Shown here: positions 6,957-14,480 of the stretch, one piece after another | How the letters are laid out: each line of letters begins with the position of its first letter | How positions within the stretch are numbered: position 1 is the stretch's first letter | From: an uncultured Eubacteriales bacterium | GTDB taxonomy: Bacteria; Bacillota; Clostridia; Lachnospirales; Lachnospiraceae | Direction of reading: 5' to 3' | DNA length: 14,732 bases | NCBI GenBank assembly: GCA_900545455.1 | Contig: UQZF01000053.1 | Coordinates: forward strand, 1-14,732 | The notes under the pieces: model-generated | Told to the model about the DNA's origin: nothing | Seen by the model: only the letters and a program-made list of their open reading frames with translations | The model's database searches: none | Position numbers and translations under genes: made by a program

Positions 6957-7814
6957 ATGGAAAAGTTTTTTATTGTCACCAATACTGCTAAGGACAGAGA
7001 TCTTACATTTACCAAGAGCATAATAGATTATTTGGAAGCCAAGGGAAAGACATGCTACACCCAGTCGGTGGATGCTGTCAGCAACACTAACTATAATTAT
7101 ACGAATGCCGATATGGTTCCTGCCGATACGGACTGTGTGATAGTTCTCGGCGGAGACGGAACGCTTATCCAGGCGGCAAGGGATTTAAGCCAGCTTGAGC
7201 TTCCTCTTCTTGGAATCAATATAGGAACGCTCGGATTTCTTGTGGATATTGATAAAGAACAGGCTTTTCCCGCTATCGACTGCGTGCTTGCGGGTGACTA
7301 TGAGATAGATGAGCGCATGATGCTTGAGGGTAATGCATACAGGGACGGCAGGATTATATATAACAATGTCGCACTCAATGATATTGTAATCAACAGAAGC
7401 GGGGCACTGCGTGTTATTGATTTTGATATATTTGTAAACAATGAATATCTCACGTCATATACGGCAGACGGACTTATAATATCGACTCCGACAGGTTCGA
7501 CTGCTTATAACCTCTCGGCGGGAGGCCCTATCGCACAGCCTAACTCGGAGCTTATTATTCTTACACCTGTGTGTCCTCATAAGATTAATCAGAGAAGTAT
7601 TATTCTTGATTCATTTGATGAGATATGTGTAAAGATGAGCAAGAGTCGTTCAAATCAGGAGGAGCGTGTAGCTTCTTTTGATGGGGAATTACATACCAAT
7701 CTTATCTCGGGTGACAAGGTAATCATAACAAGGGCACCTAAGAAAGCGAAGATAGTCAAGACAAGCAAGTTGAGCTTTTTCCAGGTTCTCGGAAAAAAGA
7801 TGAGCGTTATATAG
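6957..7814 (+). CDS. nadK: NAD kinase
   Basis: The 285-residue protein has the NAD kinase signatures: GGDGT (65-69) with the catalytic Asp at 67, then NIGTLGFLVDID (88-99). NNVALNDIVINRSG, YTADGLIISTPTGSTAYNLSAGGPI and a DGELHTNLISGD segment near the C-terminus complete the family pattern. It phosphorylates NAD to NADP in the cytosol using ATP or another phosphoryl donor; the donor preference is not visible. A modest ribosome binding site, AAGG at 6946-6949, precedes ATG 6957 by 7 bases. Its place between tlyA and argR is common in clostridia, whereas in Bacillus subtilis, from memory, tlyA is followed directly by the arginine repressor gene. The coding region looks intact and of normal length. 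Confidence 0.96.
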   Translation: MEKFFIVTNTAKDRDLTFTKSIIDYLEAKGKTCYTQSVDAVSNTNYNYTNADMVPADTDCVIVLGGDGTLIQAARDLSQLELPLLGINIGTLGFLVDIDKEQAFPAIDCVLAGDYEIDERMMLEGNAYRDGRIIYNNVALNDIVINRSGALRVIDFDIFVNNEYLTSYTADGLIISTPTGSTAYNLSAGGPIAQPNSELIILTPVCPHKINQRSIILDSFDEICVKMSKSRSNQEERVASFDGELHTNLISGDKVIITRAPKKAKIVKTSKLSFFQVLGKKMSVI

Positions 7815-7833
7815 GAAAGAGAGGACATGTGCA

Positions 7834-8286
7834 ATGAAGGCTGAGCGCCACGCCAAGATAATAGAGCTTATAAGAAAGCATAATATAGAGACGCAGGAAG
7901 AGCTTGCTGACAGGCTCAATGAAGAAGGGTATAATGTGACTCAGGCAACTGTTTCAAGAGACATCAGAGAACTTAAGCTCACTAAGGTGGCTGACGGTGC
8001 CGGAAAACAGAAGTATGTGATTCTTGACGGCAAGGATAATTCAATGAGTGACAAGTTTATAAGAATTTTGAAGGAAGCTTATATTTCTGTTGACATGGCT
8101 CAGAATATTCTTGTGGTAAAGACTGTTTCGGGAATGGCAATGGCGGTGGCTGCGGCAATTGATGCCATGCATTACCATGAGATAGTCGGATGCATCGCCG
8201 GCGATGACACGATAATGTGTGCAGTCAGAACGGTTGAAGACACGAAAAATCTTATGGATAAGATACATAAGCTTGTAAAAGCTTAA
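7834..8286 (+). CDS. argR: Arginine repressor ArgR/AhrC
   Basis: The 150-residue protein is a full-length arginine repressor. The N-terminal winged helix has ETQEELADRLNEEGYNVTQ followed by the recognition helix ATVSRDIRELKLTKV (38-52). The C-terminal hexamerisation and arginine-binding domain ends in the hallmark GCIAGDDTIMCAVRT (119-132), where the Asp pair 124-125 binds arginine. It represses arginine biosynthesis and may activate catabolism when arginine is plentiful. GAGAGGA (7819-7825) lies 8 bases before ATG 7834; another ATG at 7827 is out of frame. No arginine genes are in the window, so its targets are elsewhere. Linkage to recN is conserved in Firmicutes and does not imply a shared role. 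Confidence 0.96.
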   Translation: MKAERHAKIIELIRKHNIETQEELADRLNEEGYNVTQATVSRDIRELKLTKVADGAGKQKYVILDGKDNSMSDKFIRILKEAYISVDMAQNILVVKTVSGMAMAVAAAIDAMHYHEIVGCIAGDDTIMCAVRTVEDTKNLMDKIHKLVKA

Positions 8287-8290
8287 ATTC

Positions 8291-8322
8291 GGGGGTTACC
8301 CTTTTTACAGGAGAAGTTCTGT
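8291..8322 (+). other. Two small hairpins between argR and recN
   Basis: GGGGG (8291-8295), TTA and CCC followed by a run of five T (8302-8306) can form a tiny stem with a T tract. ACAGGA (8307-8312) pairs with TTCTGT (8317-8322) around GAAG. The first is too short for a confident terminator; the second stands 4 bases before the recN AAGGAGG. Either could slightly uncouple recN from argR. No LexA-type operator was recognised here. Confidence 0.2.
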
Positions 8323-8338
8323 CAGAAGGAGGAAATAT

Positions 8339-9997
8339 ATGTTAATTAATCTGCATGTTAAGAATCTTGCCCTCATTGATGAGGCAGACATCTATTTTGA
8401 TGAGGGGCTTAATATCCTGACGGGAGAGACAGGTGCAGGAAAGTCGATTCTGTTAGGTTCTATCAATCTTGCTCTCGGAGCGAAAGCATCCCGCGATATG
8501 CTTGGAAAACACGGTGATTTTGCAAGTGTGGAGCTGCTTTTTCAGGTGGATGATTCCACGGTGGCTGCACTTGCCGCTAAGGATATCTTTGTTACGGACA
8601 ATCAGGTTCTCATTTCCAGAAAGTTTACCGAAAACAGGAATATAATGAAGATTAACGGCGAGAATGTCACGCTCGCGACGGTGCGCGACATAACGTCTCT
8701 GCTTATCGACATTCACGGACAGCATGAACATCAGTCGCTTCTGTATCCGGCGAATCACCTTGCGATACTTGACAGATTTGCAAAGCGTGAACTTAACGAA
8801 GCTATGGATGAGTATACGACTCTATATAAGCAATACAGACAGATTGAGCATGAACTTACGCAGTTCAATATGGATGAGGAAGAACGCAAGCGCAATATGG
8901 ATTTCCTTGAGTACGAGATCAATGAGATTGAGGCGGCTGCGCTAAAGCCGGGGGAGGACGAACAGCTCGAAGCTGAGTACAGACGATGCAAGAATGCAAG
9001 AAAGATTGCAGATGCTCTTCTTGAAGTTAATGAATGTATTGAAGATGAGGAGCATGATGCTGTTTCGGCACTTATGGGACGGGCATACAGAAGCCTTGCG
9101 TCGGTTGTTCAGTATGATGAGGCACTCGCACCTCTTGCACAGCAGCTCTCGGACATCGACAGCCTTATCTCTGATTTTGGAAGAGATATGGCGGGGTATC
9201 TTGACGAACTTAAGTTCGACGAAGAGAGATTTAATGAGCTTGAGGAACGCCTCGACATTATAAATAATTTAAAGGCGAAGCACGGCGGGAGTATAGAGAG
9301 CATTCAGGCTGCATATCAGGCAAAGAAAGAAAAATTTGATTTTTTGAGTGAATATGAGCAGAATAGGAACAGAGCTTACGCCGAGCTTGACAAGGCACAT
9401 GAGAAGCTTGTAAAAACCGCGGCAAAGCTCACGACAATAAGAAAGAACGCGGCAAAGAAGCTTGAAAGCCAGATAAAGCAGGAGCTTTCAGAGCTCAATT
9501 TTTTGAGCGTCGATTTCAGAATCAGCTTTAAAAATACGGATAAGCCGTCGGCGAACGGAATGGACTACGTTGAGTACCTCATTTCTGTGAACCCGGGTGA
9601 GGAGCCGAAACCTCTCGCAAAGGTTGCATCAGGCGGCGAGCTTTCACGAATTATGCTTGCAATTAAGACGGTTCTTGCGGATATGGATGAGATTGACACG
9701 CTCATTTTTGATGAGATTGACACGGGAATAAGCGGAAGAACAGCTCAGATGGTTGCCAACAAGCTTGACAGAATCGCATCATGCAGGCAGGCTATCTGCA
9801 TAACGCACTTGCCTCAGATTGCAGCAATGGCAAAAAAACACTTTGGAATTGTGAAGAATATAAGAGACAATAAGACTGTTACGTCCATAACGGAATTAGA
9901 CCATGAGGGCTCTGTGATGGAGCTTGCGAGAATGCTCGGCGGAGACTCAATTACCCAGACTGCGGTCTCAAATGCCAGAGAGCTTAAAAGATACTAG
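8339..9997 (+). CDS. recN: DNA repair protein RecN
   Basis: The 552-residue protein is an SMC-like ATPase. Walker A is GETGAGKS (29-36) near the N-terminus, followed by DIHGQHEHQSLL. A long charged helical middle (about 150-390) forms the two coiled-coil arms around a central turn. The ABC signature VASGGELS is at 429-436 and Walker B DTLIFDE at 453-459 with the catalytic Glu at 459. Next come DTGISGRTAQMVA and the switch segment ITHLPQIAA. RecN acts early at double-strand breaks, binding and bridging DNA ends. Its length matches Escherichia coli RecN closely. AAGGAGG lies 6 bases before ATG 8339. It follows argR as usual in Firmicutes. Confidence 0.97.
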   Translation: MLINLHVKNLALIDEADIYFDEGLNILTGETGAGKSILLGSINLALGAKASRDMLGKHGDFASVELLFQVDDSTVAALAAKDIFVTDNQVLISRKFTENRNIMKINGENVTLATVRDITSLLIDIHGQHEHQSLLYPANHLAILDRFAKRELNEAMDEYTTLYKQYRQIEHELTQFNMDEEERKRNMDFLEYEINEIEAAALKPGEDEQLEAEYRRCKNARKIADALLEVNECIEDEEHDAVSALMGRAYRSLASVVQYDEALAPLAQQLSDIDSLISDFGRDMAGYLDELKFDEERFNELEERLDIINNLKAKHGGSIESIQAAYQAKKEKFDFLSEYEQNRNRAYAELDKAHEKLVKTAAKLTTIRKNAAKKLESQIKQELSELNFLSVDFRISFKNTDKPSANGMDYVEYLISVNPGEEPKPLAKVASGGELSRIMLAIKTVLADMDEIDTLIFDEIDTGISGRTAQMVANKLDRIASCRQAICITHLPQIAAMAKKHFGIVKNIRDNKTVTSITELDHEGSVMELARMLGGDSITQTAVSNARELKRY

Positions 9998-10010
9998 GGA
10001 TAATCTTCAT

Positions 10011-10039
10011 GTTTTAAATGGAGTGACTGTAGCATACTA
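10011..10039 (+). promoter_or_regulatory. Putative sigma-G/sigma-F promoter for spoIVB
   Basis: GCATACTA at 10032-10039 contains CATACTA, a perfect match to the sigma-G -10 consensus (CATWHTA). The only -35-like sequence at a plausible distance is GTTTTA (10011-10016, 16-base spacer), a poor match to GHATR. SpoIVB is known to be made in the forespore mainly under sigma-G, so the position fits. The weak -35 keeps confidence moderate. The 84-base gap holds no other strong signal besides the AAGGAG ribosome binding site at 10071-10076. Confidence 0.5.
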
Positions 10040-10081
10040 AGACCATGAAAAACACATGCAGTATTTACGAAAGGAGTTTTC

Positions 10082-11389
10082 ATGGAAAAGGTGTGCGATG
10101 AATTCAAAAAGACTTACAGGCACTTCCTTATTTGGCTGCTGATTGCAGGCATAGCGGGGAGTGCCGCTTACTATATATATGCTGTAAAAAACAGGATACC
10201 GGATACGATTAATCTCAACCGTTATGCCAATGAGAAGCTTAATTTTAATGTTCCGTTTGTCGGTACGGTTGAACAGACTGCAGATACAGATGTCAGCGAG
10301 GTGGCAAGAGCCTACGCCACGAATGTTAAAGCAGTGAATGTCAATCTTCTCGATACGCTTAATATAAGCACGGGAGAGATTGGAAGCTATGACCTTAACT
10401 TCAGGCTTTTCGGAATGTTCACACTAAAAAGCATGAAAATCAATGTCTGCGATGAGGTTTTAATAATTCCATGCGGAATACCTGTTGGAATATATATAGA
10501 GACAAAGGGAGTTATGGTTGTAGACATCGGAGATATAACATTGGCTGACGGTACGGTAAGGTGTCCTGCTTCGGATGTCCTGTGGCCGGGAGATTATATA
10601 GTGAGTATTAACGGACAGGACGTTGATGACAAAGCGGAGCTTATCGAAGCAATCGATAACTCCGGACAATCTGATGACGGATATGTCAATATAGGTCTGT
10701 ACAGAAACGGAAGGTATATTGAAGTAAGACTTGAGCCTGTGAGGGATGAGAATGGCAGCTTAAAAATCGGAACATGGGTCCGGGACGATTGCCAGGGATT
10801 GGGAACACTCACATATATTGACAAAAACGGCAGATTCGGTGCACTGGGACACGGAATAAGCGATGTGGATACGGGGAAACTTGTAAATTCCGAGGGCGGA
10901 AGGCTTTACTGTGCGAAAATATGGTCGATAGTCAAAGGAAAGGCAGGCACCCCGGGAGAGGTTGTAGGTTCCATAAATTACAGCCCTGATTATTTCCTTG
11001 GATTTATCGAGTCAAACAGTGATATTGGGATATATGGTGTATGCGATGAGAATATTTACCAATATATAGACAGTTATGCGATTCCGGTTGTCTATAAGCA
11101 GTCGGTTGAAAGGGGAAGGGCTTATATAAGAAGCTTCATTGACGGTACCGTGCGCGATTATGCCATATATATAACGGACGTTGATATGTCCAACGGAAAT
11201 ATCAATAAAGGAATTTCATTCACTGTGACCGATGAGGAACTCTTAGAAAGCACCGGAGGAATTATTCAGGGAATGAGCGGCAGCCCGATTATCCAGAACG
11301 GCGGAGTGGTAGGTGCAGTCACCCATGTGCTTGTCAATGATCCGGCGAAAGGATATGGAATTTTTATAGAAGAAATGCTTCAAAAGTAA
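10082..11389 (+). CDS. spoIVB: SpoIVB peptidase (S55 family, forespore signalling protease)
   Basis: The 435-residue protein has a short cytosolic N-terminus and one membrane segment (about 15-34). A PDZ domain (about 130-220) includes the VLWPGDYIVSINGQDV stretch. The S55 serine protease domain shows GALGHGISD with H257, D384 in TVTDEELL, and S399 in IIQGMSGSP. The spacings H-to-S (142) and D-to-S (15) equal those I recall for the Bacillus triad H236, D363, S378. SpoIVB is secreted from the forespore, cuts itself and then SpoIVFA, which frees SpoIVFB to process pro-sigma-K in the mother cell. AAGGAG lies 5 bases before ATG 10082. It is preceded by a sigma-G-like -10 sequence and followed closely by the yfcE-like gene. 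Confidence 0.96.
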   Translation: MEKVCDEFKKTYRHFLIWLLIAGIAGSAAYYIYAVKNRIPDTINLNRYANEKLNFNVPFVGTVEQTADTDVSEVARAYATNVKAVNVNLLDTLNISTGEIGSYDLNFRLFGMFTLKSMKINVCDEVLIIPCGIPVGIYIETKGVMVVDIGDITLADGTVRCPASDVLWPGDYIVSINGQDVDDKAELIEAIDNSGQSDDGYVNIGLYRNGRYIEVRLEPVRDENGSLKIGTWVRDDCQGLGTLTYIDKNGRFGALGHGISDVDTGKLVNSEGGRLYCAKIWSIVKGKAGTPGEVVGSINYSPDYFLGFIESNSDIGIYGVCDENIYQYIDSYAIPVVYKQSVERGRAYIRSFIDGTVRDYAIYITDVDMSNGNINKGISFTVTDEELLESTGGIIQGMSGSPIIQNGGVVGAVTHVLVNDPAKGYGIFIEEMLQK

Positions 11390-11414
11390 AATAAGGATAA
11401 ACGGAGGAAAAATT

Positions 11415-11972
11415 ATGAAACTTATGATTGCGTCGGACATACATGGTTCGGCATACTACTGCAGAAAAATGCTTGAGGCTTATAACAGGGAGCAGGCTGA
11501 CCGTCTGCTCCTGCTTGGAGATATTCTCTATCACGGACCGAGAAATGATCTTCCGCGTGATTATGCGCCGAAGGAAGTTATTGCAATGCTTAATAACGTG
11601 AAGAATGAACTCTTGTGTGTGCGCGGCAACTGTGACACCGAGGTTGACCAGATGGTGCTTGAGTTTCCTGTGCTTGCGGACTACAGCATTCTCTACATAG
11701 ACGGTGTGACAATCTTTGCTACACATGGTCATCATTTCAACCTGAAGAATCTCCCGCCGCATAAAGAGGGAGACATTCTTATGCATGGACATACACATGT
11801 TCCTGCATGTATATGTGAGAGCGGAATGTGGTATCTCAACCCGGGATCGGTTTCCATTCCGAAGGAGGACAGCCCGAACAGTTATATGATTGTTCAGGAC
11901 GGAGTGTTTACTTGGAAGAAGCTTGATGGTGAGAAATATAAGGAATTCAGCATTTCGACAAAAAACGACTAA
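11415..11972 (+). CDS. YfcE/MJ0936 family metallophosphodiesterase
   Basis: The 185-residue protein has the metallophosphoesterase motifs in order: DIHG (D8, H10), LLLLGDILYHG (D36), VRGNCD (N72), ATHGHH (H104) and MHGHTH (H126, H128), then YLNPGS. These residues would hold two metal ions. Family members such as Escherichia coli YfcE cleave model phosphodiesters, but the physiological substrate is unknown, so no specific function is given. GGAGGA at 11403-11408 lies 6 bases before ATG 11415. The gene follows spoIVB by 25 bases with no promoter seen, so it is probably co-transcribed. The terminator at 12041-12076 would end this unit. It interrupts the common spoIVB-spo0A pair. Its last codons hold a candidate 0A box. 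Confidence 0.9.
   Translation: MKLMIASDIHGSAYYCRKMLEAYNREQADRLLLLGDILYHGPRNDLPRDYAPKEVIAMLNNVKNELLCVRGNCDTEVDQMVLEFPVLADYSILYIDGVTIFATHGHHFNLKNLPPHKEGDILMHGHTHVPACICESGMWYLNPGSVSIPKEDSPNSYMIVQDGVFTWKKLDGEKYKEFSISTKND
11953..11964 (-). promoter_or_regulatory. Candidate 0A box (Spo0A binding site)
   Basis: The minus strand reads TTTTTTGTCGAA across 11954-11965, with TGTCGAA at 11954-11960 matching the 0A-box core perfectly and a T-rich flank as in Bacillus sites. It is inside the last codons of the yfcE-like gene, about 50 bases upstream of the spo0A -35 box. That position would suit autoregulation by phosphorylated Spo0A. The same heptamer occurs by chance within spoIIIAH, xseA and xseB, so the motif alone is weak evidence. 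Confidence 0.4.
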
Positions 11973-12010
11973 ATAAACGGTAAAACTTTCAATATTGCCA
12001 AAAAAATATG

Positions 12011-12039
12011 TTGAACTGTCACAATATGACTATTATAAT
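12011..12039 (+). promoter_or_regulatory. Sigma-A promoter of spo0A
   Basis: TTGAAC (12011-12016), a 17-base spacer and a perfect TATAAT (12034-12039) form a strong vegetative promoter. The expected start of transcription is near 12046, giving a leader of about 48 bases. The start falls inside the left arm of the terminator hairpin that follows. A sigma-H-type promoter like the second Bacillus spo0A promoter was not found. Confidence 0.75.
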
Positions 12040-12040
12040 T

Positions 12041-12076
12041 TATAGGTACACATTTGTTGTGTGCCTATATTTTTTT
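12041..12076 (+). terminator. Intrinsic terminator in the spo0A leader
   Basis: TATAGGTACACA (12041-12052) pairs with TGTGTGCCTATA (12058-12069), a 12-bp stem with one T-G pair and a 5-base loop TTTGT. Seven T follow at 12070-12076. This is the clearest terminator in the window and would stop transcripts arriving from spoIVB and the yfcE-like gene. Transcripts begun at the promoter just upstream lack the first five bases of the stem, leaving about 7 bp set back from the T run, so they should largely escape. There is no T run in the other direction. Confidence 0.75.
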
Positions 12077-12093
12077 AAAAAGAGTGAGGGAAC

Positions 12094-12894
12094 ATGGGAA
12101 AAGTCAGAATTGCAATTGCGGATGATAATGAGAGGATGCTGCAGCTTCTTGAGGATATTATCGGAACTGATAACGATATGGAGGTTGTCGGGAAGGCAGA
12201 GAACGGTGAGGCGTGCCTGAATATTATACGCGAAGCCCAGCCGGATGTTGTGCTGCTTGATATTGTTATGCCAAAGCTTGACGGGCTTACGGTTATGGAA
12301 AAGACACATTCGGATTCAAGAATAAAGAAGAAACCTGCGTTTATTGTTATTACGGCTATCGGACAGGAAGGAATAACGGAGGATGCTTTTAATCTGGGAG
12401 CAAATTACTACATAATGAAGCCGTTTGACAATAACACACTGTTAAACAGAATCAGATATGTAAAAAGCAATATGGGACGGCATCCGGCGGCAGGGAACAT
12501 GAACAGACAGGCTGCGGAACTTAATGAGGAGAATCAGAAGGTCAGCATCGAGACGGATGTCACGAATGTTATCCATGAAATCGGTGTACCTGCACACATT
12601 AAGGGTTACCAGTATCTGCGTGACTCGATAATAATGGCTGTTGATGATGCGGATATCCTAAACAGCATAACCAAAGTTCTTTATCCTGCTATTGCGAAGA
12701 AATACCAGACTACCGCAAGCAGGGTTGAACGTGCAATAAGACATGCAATAGAGGTGGCGTGGAGCAGAGGAAAGATGGAGACACTTGAAGAACTGTTCGG
12801 CTATACCGTGAATAACGGGAAGGGCAAGCCGACCAATTCCGAGTTCATCGCACTTATAGCCGATAAGCTCCGGCTTCAGTACAAGGCAAGGTAA
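12094..12894 (+). CDS. spo0A: Sporulation master regulator Spo0A
   Basis: The 266-residue protein has the length of Bacillus Spo0A (267). The receiver domain (about 1-125) has the acidic pair D10-D11, the phospho-acceptor D56 in VVLLDIVMP, T87 in the switch region and K109 in YYIMKPFD. A variable hinge (about 126-148) leads to the Spo0A-specific DNA-binding domain (about 150-266), with VIHEIGVPAHIKGYQYLRDSI and the recognition region TTASRVERAIRHAIEVAW (207-224). When phosphorylated, it dimerises, binds 0A boxes and switches the cell into sporulation; in clostridia it also controls solvent and storage metabolism. GAGGG (12086-12090) lies 3 bases before ATG 12094. No kinase or phosphorelay gene is in the window. 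No clear terminator follows it. Confidence 0.97.
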   Translation: MGKVRIAIADDNERMLQLLEDIIGTDNDMEVVGKAENGEACLNIIREAQPDVVLLDIVMPKLDGLTVMEKTHSDSRIKKKPAFIVITAIGQEGITEDAFNLGANYYIMKPFDNNTLLNRIRYVKSNMGRHPAAGNMNRQAAELNEENQKVSIETDVTNVIHEIGVPAHIKGYQYLRDSIIMAVDDADILNSITKVLYPAIAKKYQTTASRVERAIRHAIEVAWSRGKMETLEELFGYTVNNGKGKPTNSEFIALIADKLRLQYKAR

Positions 12895-12902
12895 AAACGC
12901 TC

Positions 12903-12931
12903 TTTTATATTTATTTTTTATATGGTATAAT
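12903..12931 (+). promoter_or_regulatory. Extended -10 promoter of glgA
   Basis: TGGTATAAT (12923-12931) is an extended -10 element with a perfect TATAAT core. The -35 region at the standard distance (12903-12908, TTTTAT) is a poor match, which extended -10 promoters tolerate. The predicted start is near 12938. The leader holds a small hairpin, ATGTGT (12954-12959) with GCACAT (12964-12969), before the ribosome binding site. No 0A box was seen. Confidence 0.6.
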
Positions 12932-12991
12932 TATAAAAAGCACTTCAAAACAAATGTGTGTTGGCACATGGAAAATTGCGAGGTAGAGTCT

Positions 12992-14443
12992 ATGAAGAAA
13001 AATGTACTTTTTGTAGCATCAGAGGCGGTTCCGTTCATAAAGACGGGTGGTCTTGCGGATGTAGCCGGTTCACTTCCGAAATATTTTGACAAAGAGCAGT
13101 ATGATGTGCGTGTCATGCTTCCTAAGTATCTTTGCATACCTGAGAAGTGGCGCAGCCAGATGAAGTATGTGACACATTTTTATATGGATCTTGCATGGAG
13201 AAGTCAGTATGTCGGTGTGCTTGAGATGGAATATGCAGGCGTACACTACTATTTTATAGATAATGAGTACTATTTTGCGGGACATAAGCCGTATGGGTAT
13301 ATTCATGAGGATATTGAGAAGTTTGCATTCTTCAGCAAGGCTGCACTCTCGGCTATGCCGCTTCTCAATTTTAAGCCGGATATAGTTCATTGCCATGATT
13401 GGCAGACAGGTCTTATTCCTGTGTATATGAAGGAGCGCTTCCATGACGGCGAATTTTTCCGCGATATGAAGTCAGTCATGACTATACATAATCTTAAGTT
13501 CCAGGGTGTGTGGGATCTGCAGAAGGTTAAGGACATTACGGGGCTTCCGCCTTACTTCTTCACATCCGATAAGCTTGAAGCGTATGGCGATGCCAATTAC
13601 TTAAAGGGCGGAATAGTATATGCCGATGCAGTGACAACGGTGAGCGACAGCTACGCGGAGGAGATTAAGACACCTTTCTACGGAGAGAAGCTTGACGGGC
13701 TTATGAGAGCACGCGCCAACTGCCTTACGGGAATTGTGAACGGAATTGATTATGATGAATTTAATCCTGAGACGGATAAACGCATTGTTGCTAACTACAA
13801 TCAAAAGACATTCCGAAAGGAGAAGTCCAAGAACAAGAAAGCTTTACAGCAGGAACTTGGCCTCAAGGTGGATGATAAGAAGTTCATGATAGGTATTGTG
13901 TCAAGACTTACGGATCAGAAGGGATTTGACCTCATTGCATATATGATGGATCAGATATGTGCCGAGGATGTACAGCTTGTGGTTCTCGGAACAGGTGAAT
14001 CGCAGTACGAGAACATGTTCAGGCATTTTGCATGGAAATATCCTGACAGGGTGTCGGCTAATATATATTATTCAGAGGATATGTCACATAAGATATATGC
14101 TGCATGTGATGCATTTCTCATGCCGTCATTATTTGAACCATGCGGCTTAAGCCAGCTTATGTCGCTGCGCTACGGAACAGTTCCTATTGTCCGTGAGACA
14201 GGCGGACTTAAGGACACTGTCGAGCCGTACAATGAGTATGAGAGTACGGGAACGGGCTTCTCATTCGCCAATTATAACGCACATGAGATGATGAATACGA
14301 TTAATTACGCAAAACATGTATTCTACAATAAGAAGAGGGAGTGGAACAAGATTGTCGACAGGGGAATGCTGAAGGATTTCTCATGGACAAGTTCAGCAAA
14401 GAAATATCAGAAGCTCTACGATGGACTTTTAGGCGGCAGATGA
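12992..14443 (+). CDS. glgA: Glycogen synthase (ADP-glucose type, GT5)
   Basis: The 483-residue protein is a full-length bacterial glycogen synthase (usual length about 477). The N-terminal domain begins with VLFVASEAVPFIKTGGLADVAG, where KTGGL (17-21) contacts ADP-glucose. HCHDWQTGLIP is a GT5 hallmark. TTVSDSYAEEI and GIVNGIDYDEFNP lie at the hinge, and the C-terminal domain has GIVSRLTDQKGFDLI and the donor-site FEPCGLSQLMSLRYG (from 381, with E382), then RETGGLKDTV. It adds glucose from ADP-glucose to the growing alpha-1,4-glucan. A GTG at 12956 would add 12 residues; ATG 12992 is preferred because GAGG at 12980-12983 is 8 bases upstream and the family starts here. No other glycogen genes are nearby. 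Confidence 0.95.
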   Translation: MKKNVLFVASEAVPFIKTGGLADVAGSLPKYFDKEQYDVRVMLPKYLCIPEKWRSQMKYVTHFYMDLAWRSQYVGVLEMEYAGVHYYFIDNEYYFAGHKPYGYIHEDIEKFAFFSKAALSAMPLLNFKPDIVHCHDWQTGLIPVYMKERFHDGEFFRDMKSVMTIHNLKFQGVWDLQKVKDITGLPPYFFTSDKLEAYGDANYLKGGIVYADAVTTVSDSYAEEIKTPFYGEKLDGLMRARANCLTGIVNGIDYDEFNPETDKRIVANYNQKTFRKEKSKNKKALQQELGLKVDDKKFMIGIVSRLTDQKGFDLIAYMMDQICAEDVQLVVLGTGESQYENMFRHFAWKYPDRVSANIYYSEDMSHKIYAACDAFLMPSLFEPCGLSQLMSLRYGTVPIVRETGGLKDTVEPYNEYESTGTGFSFANYNAHEMMNTINYAKHVFYNKKREWNKIVDRGMLKDFSWTSSAKKYQKLYDGLLGGR

Positions 14444-14480
14444 TTTTTGTACTTTAACATATCACTTTATTAAAAATATG

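Noticed and set aside
11939..11962. AAGGAATT resembling a sigma-H -35 element upstream of spo0A
   Set aside because: No GAATWW-type -10 element occurs 11-13 bases downstream, so a sigma-H promoter cannot be supported here.
12898..12907. boxA-like CGCTCTTTTA after spo0A
   Set aside because: It differs from the boxA core at the 3' side, lies in an AT-rich promoter region, and there is no rRNA or antitermination context.
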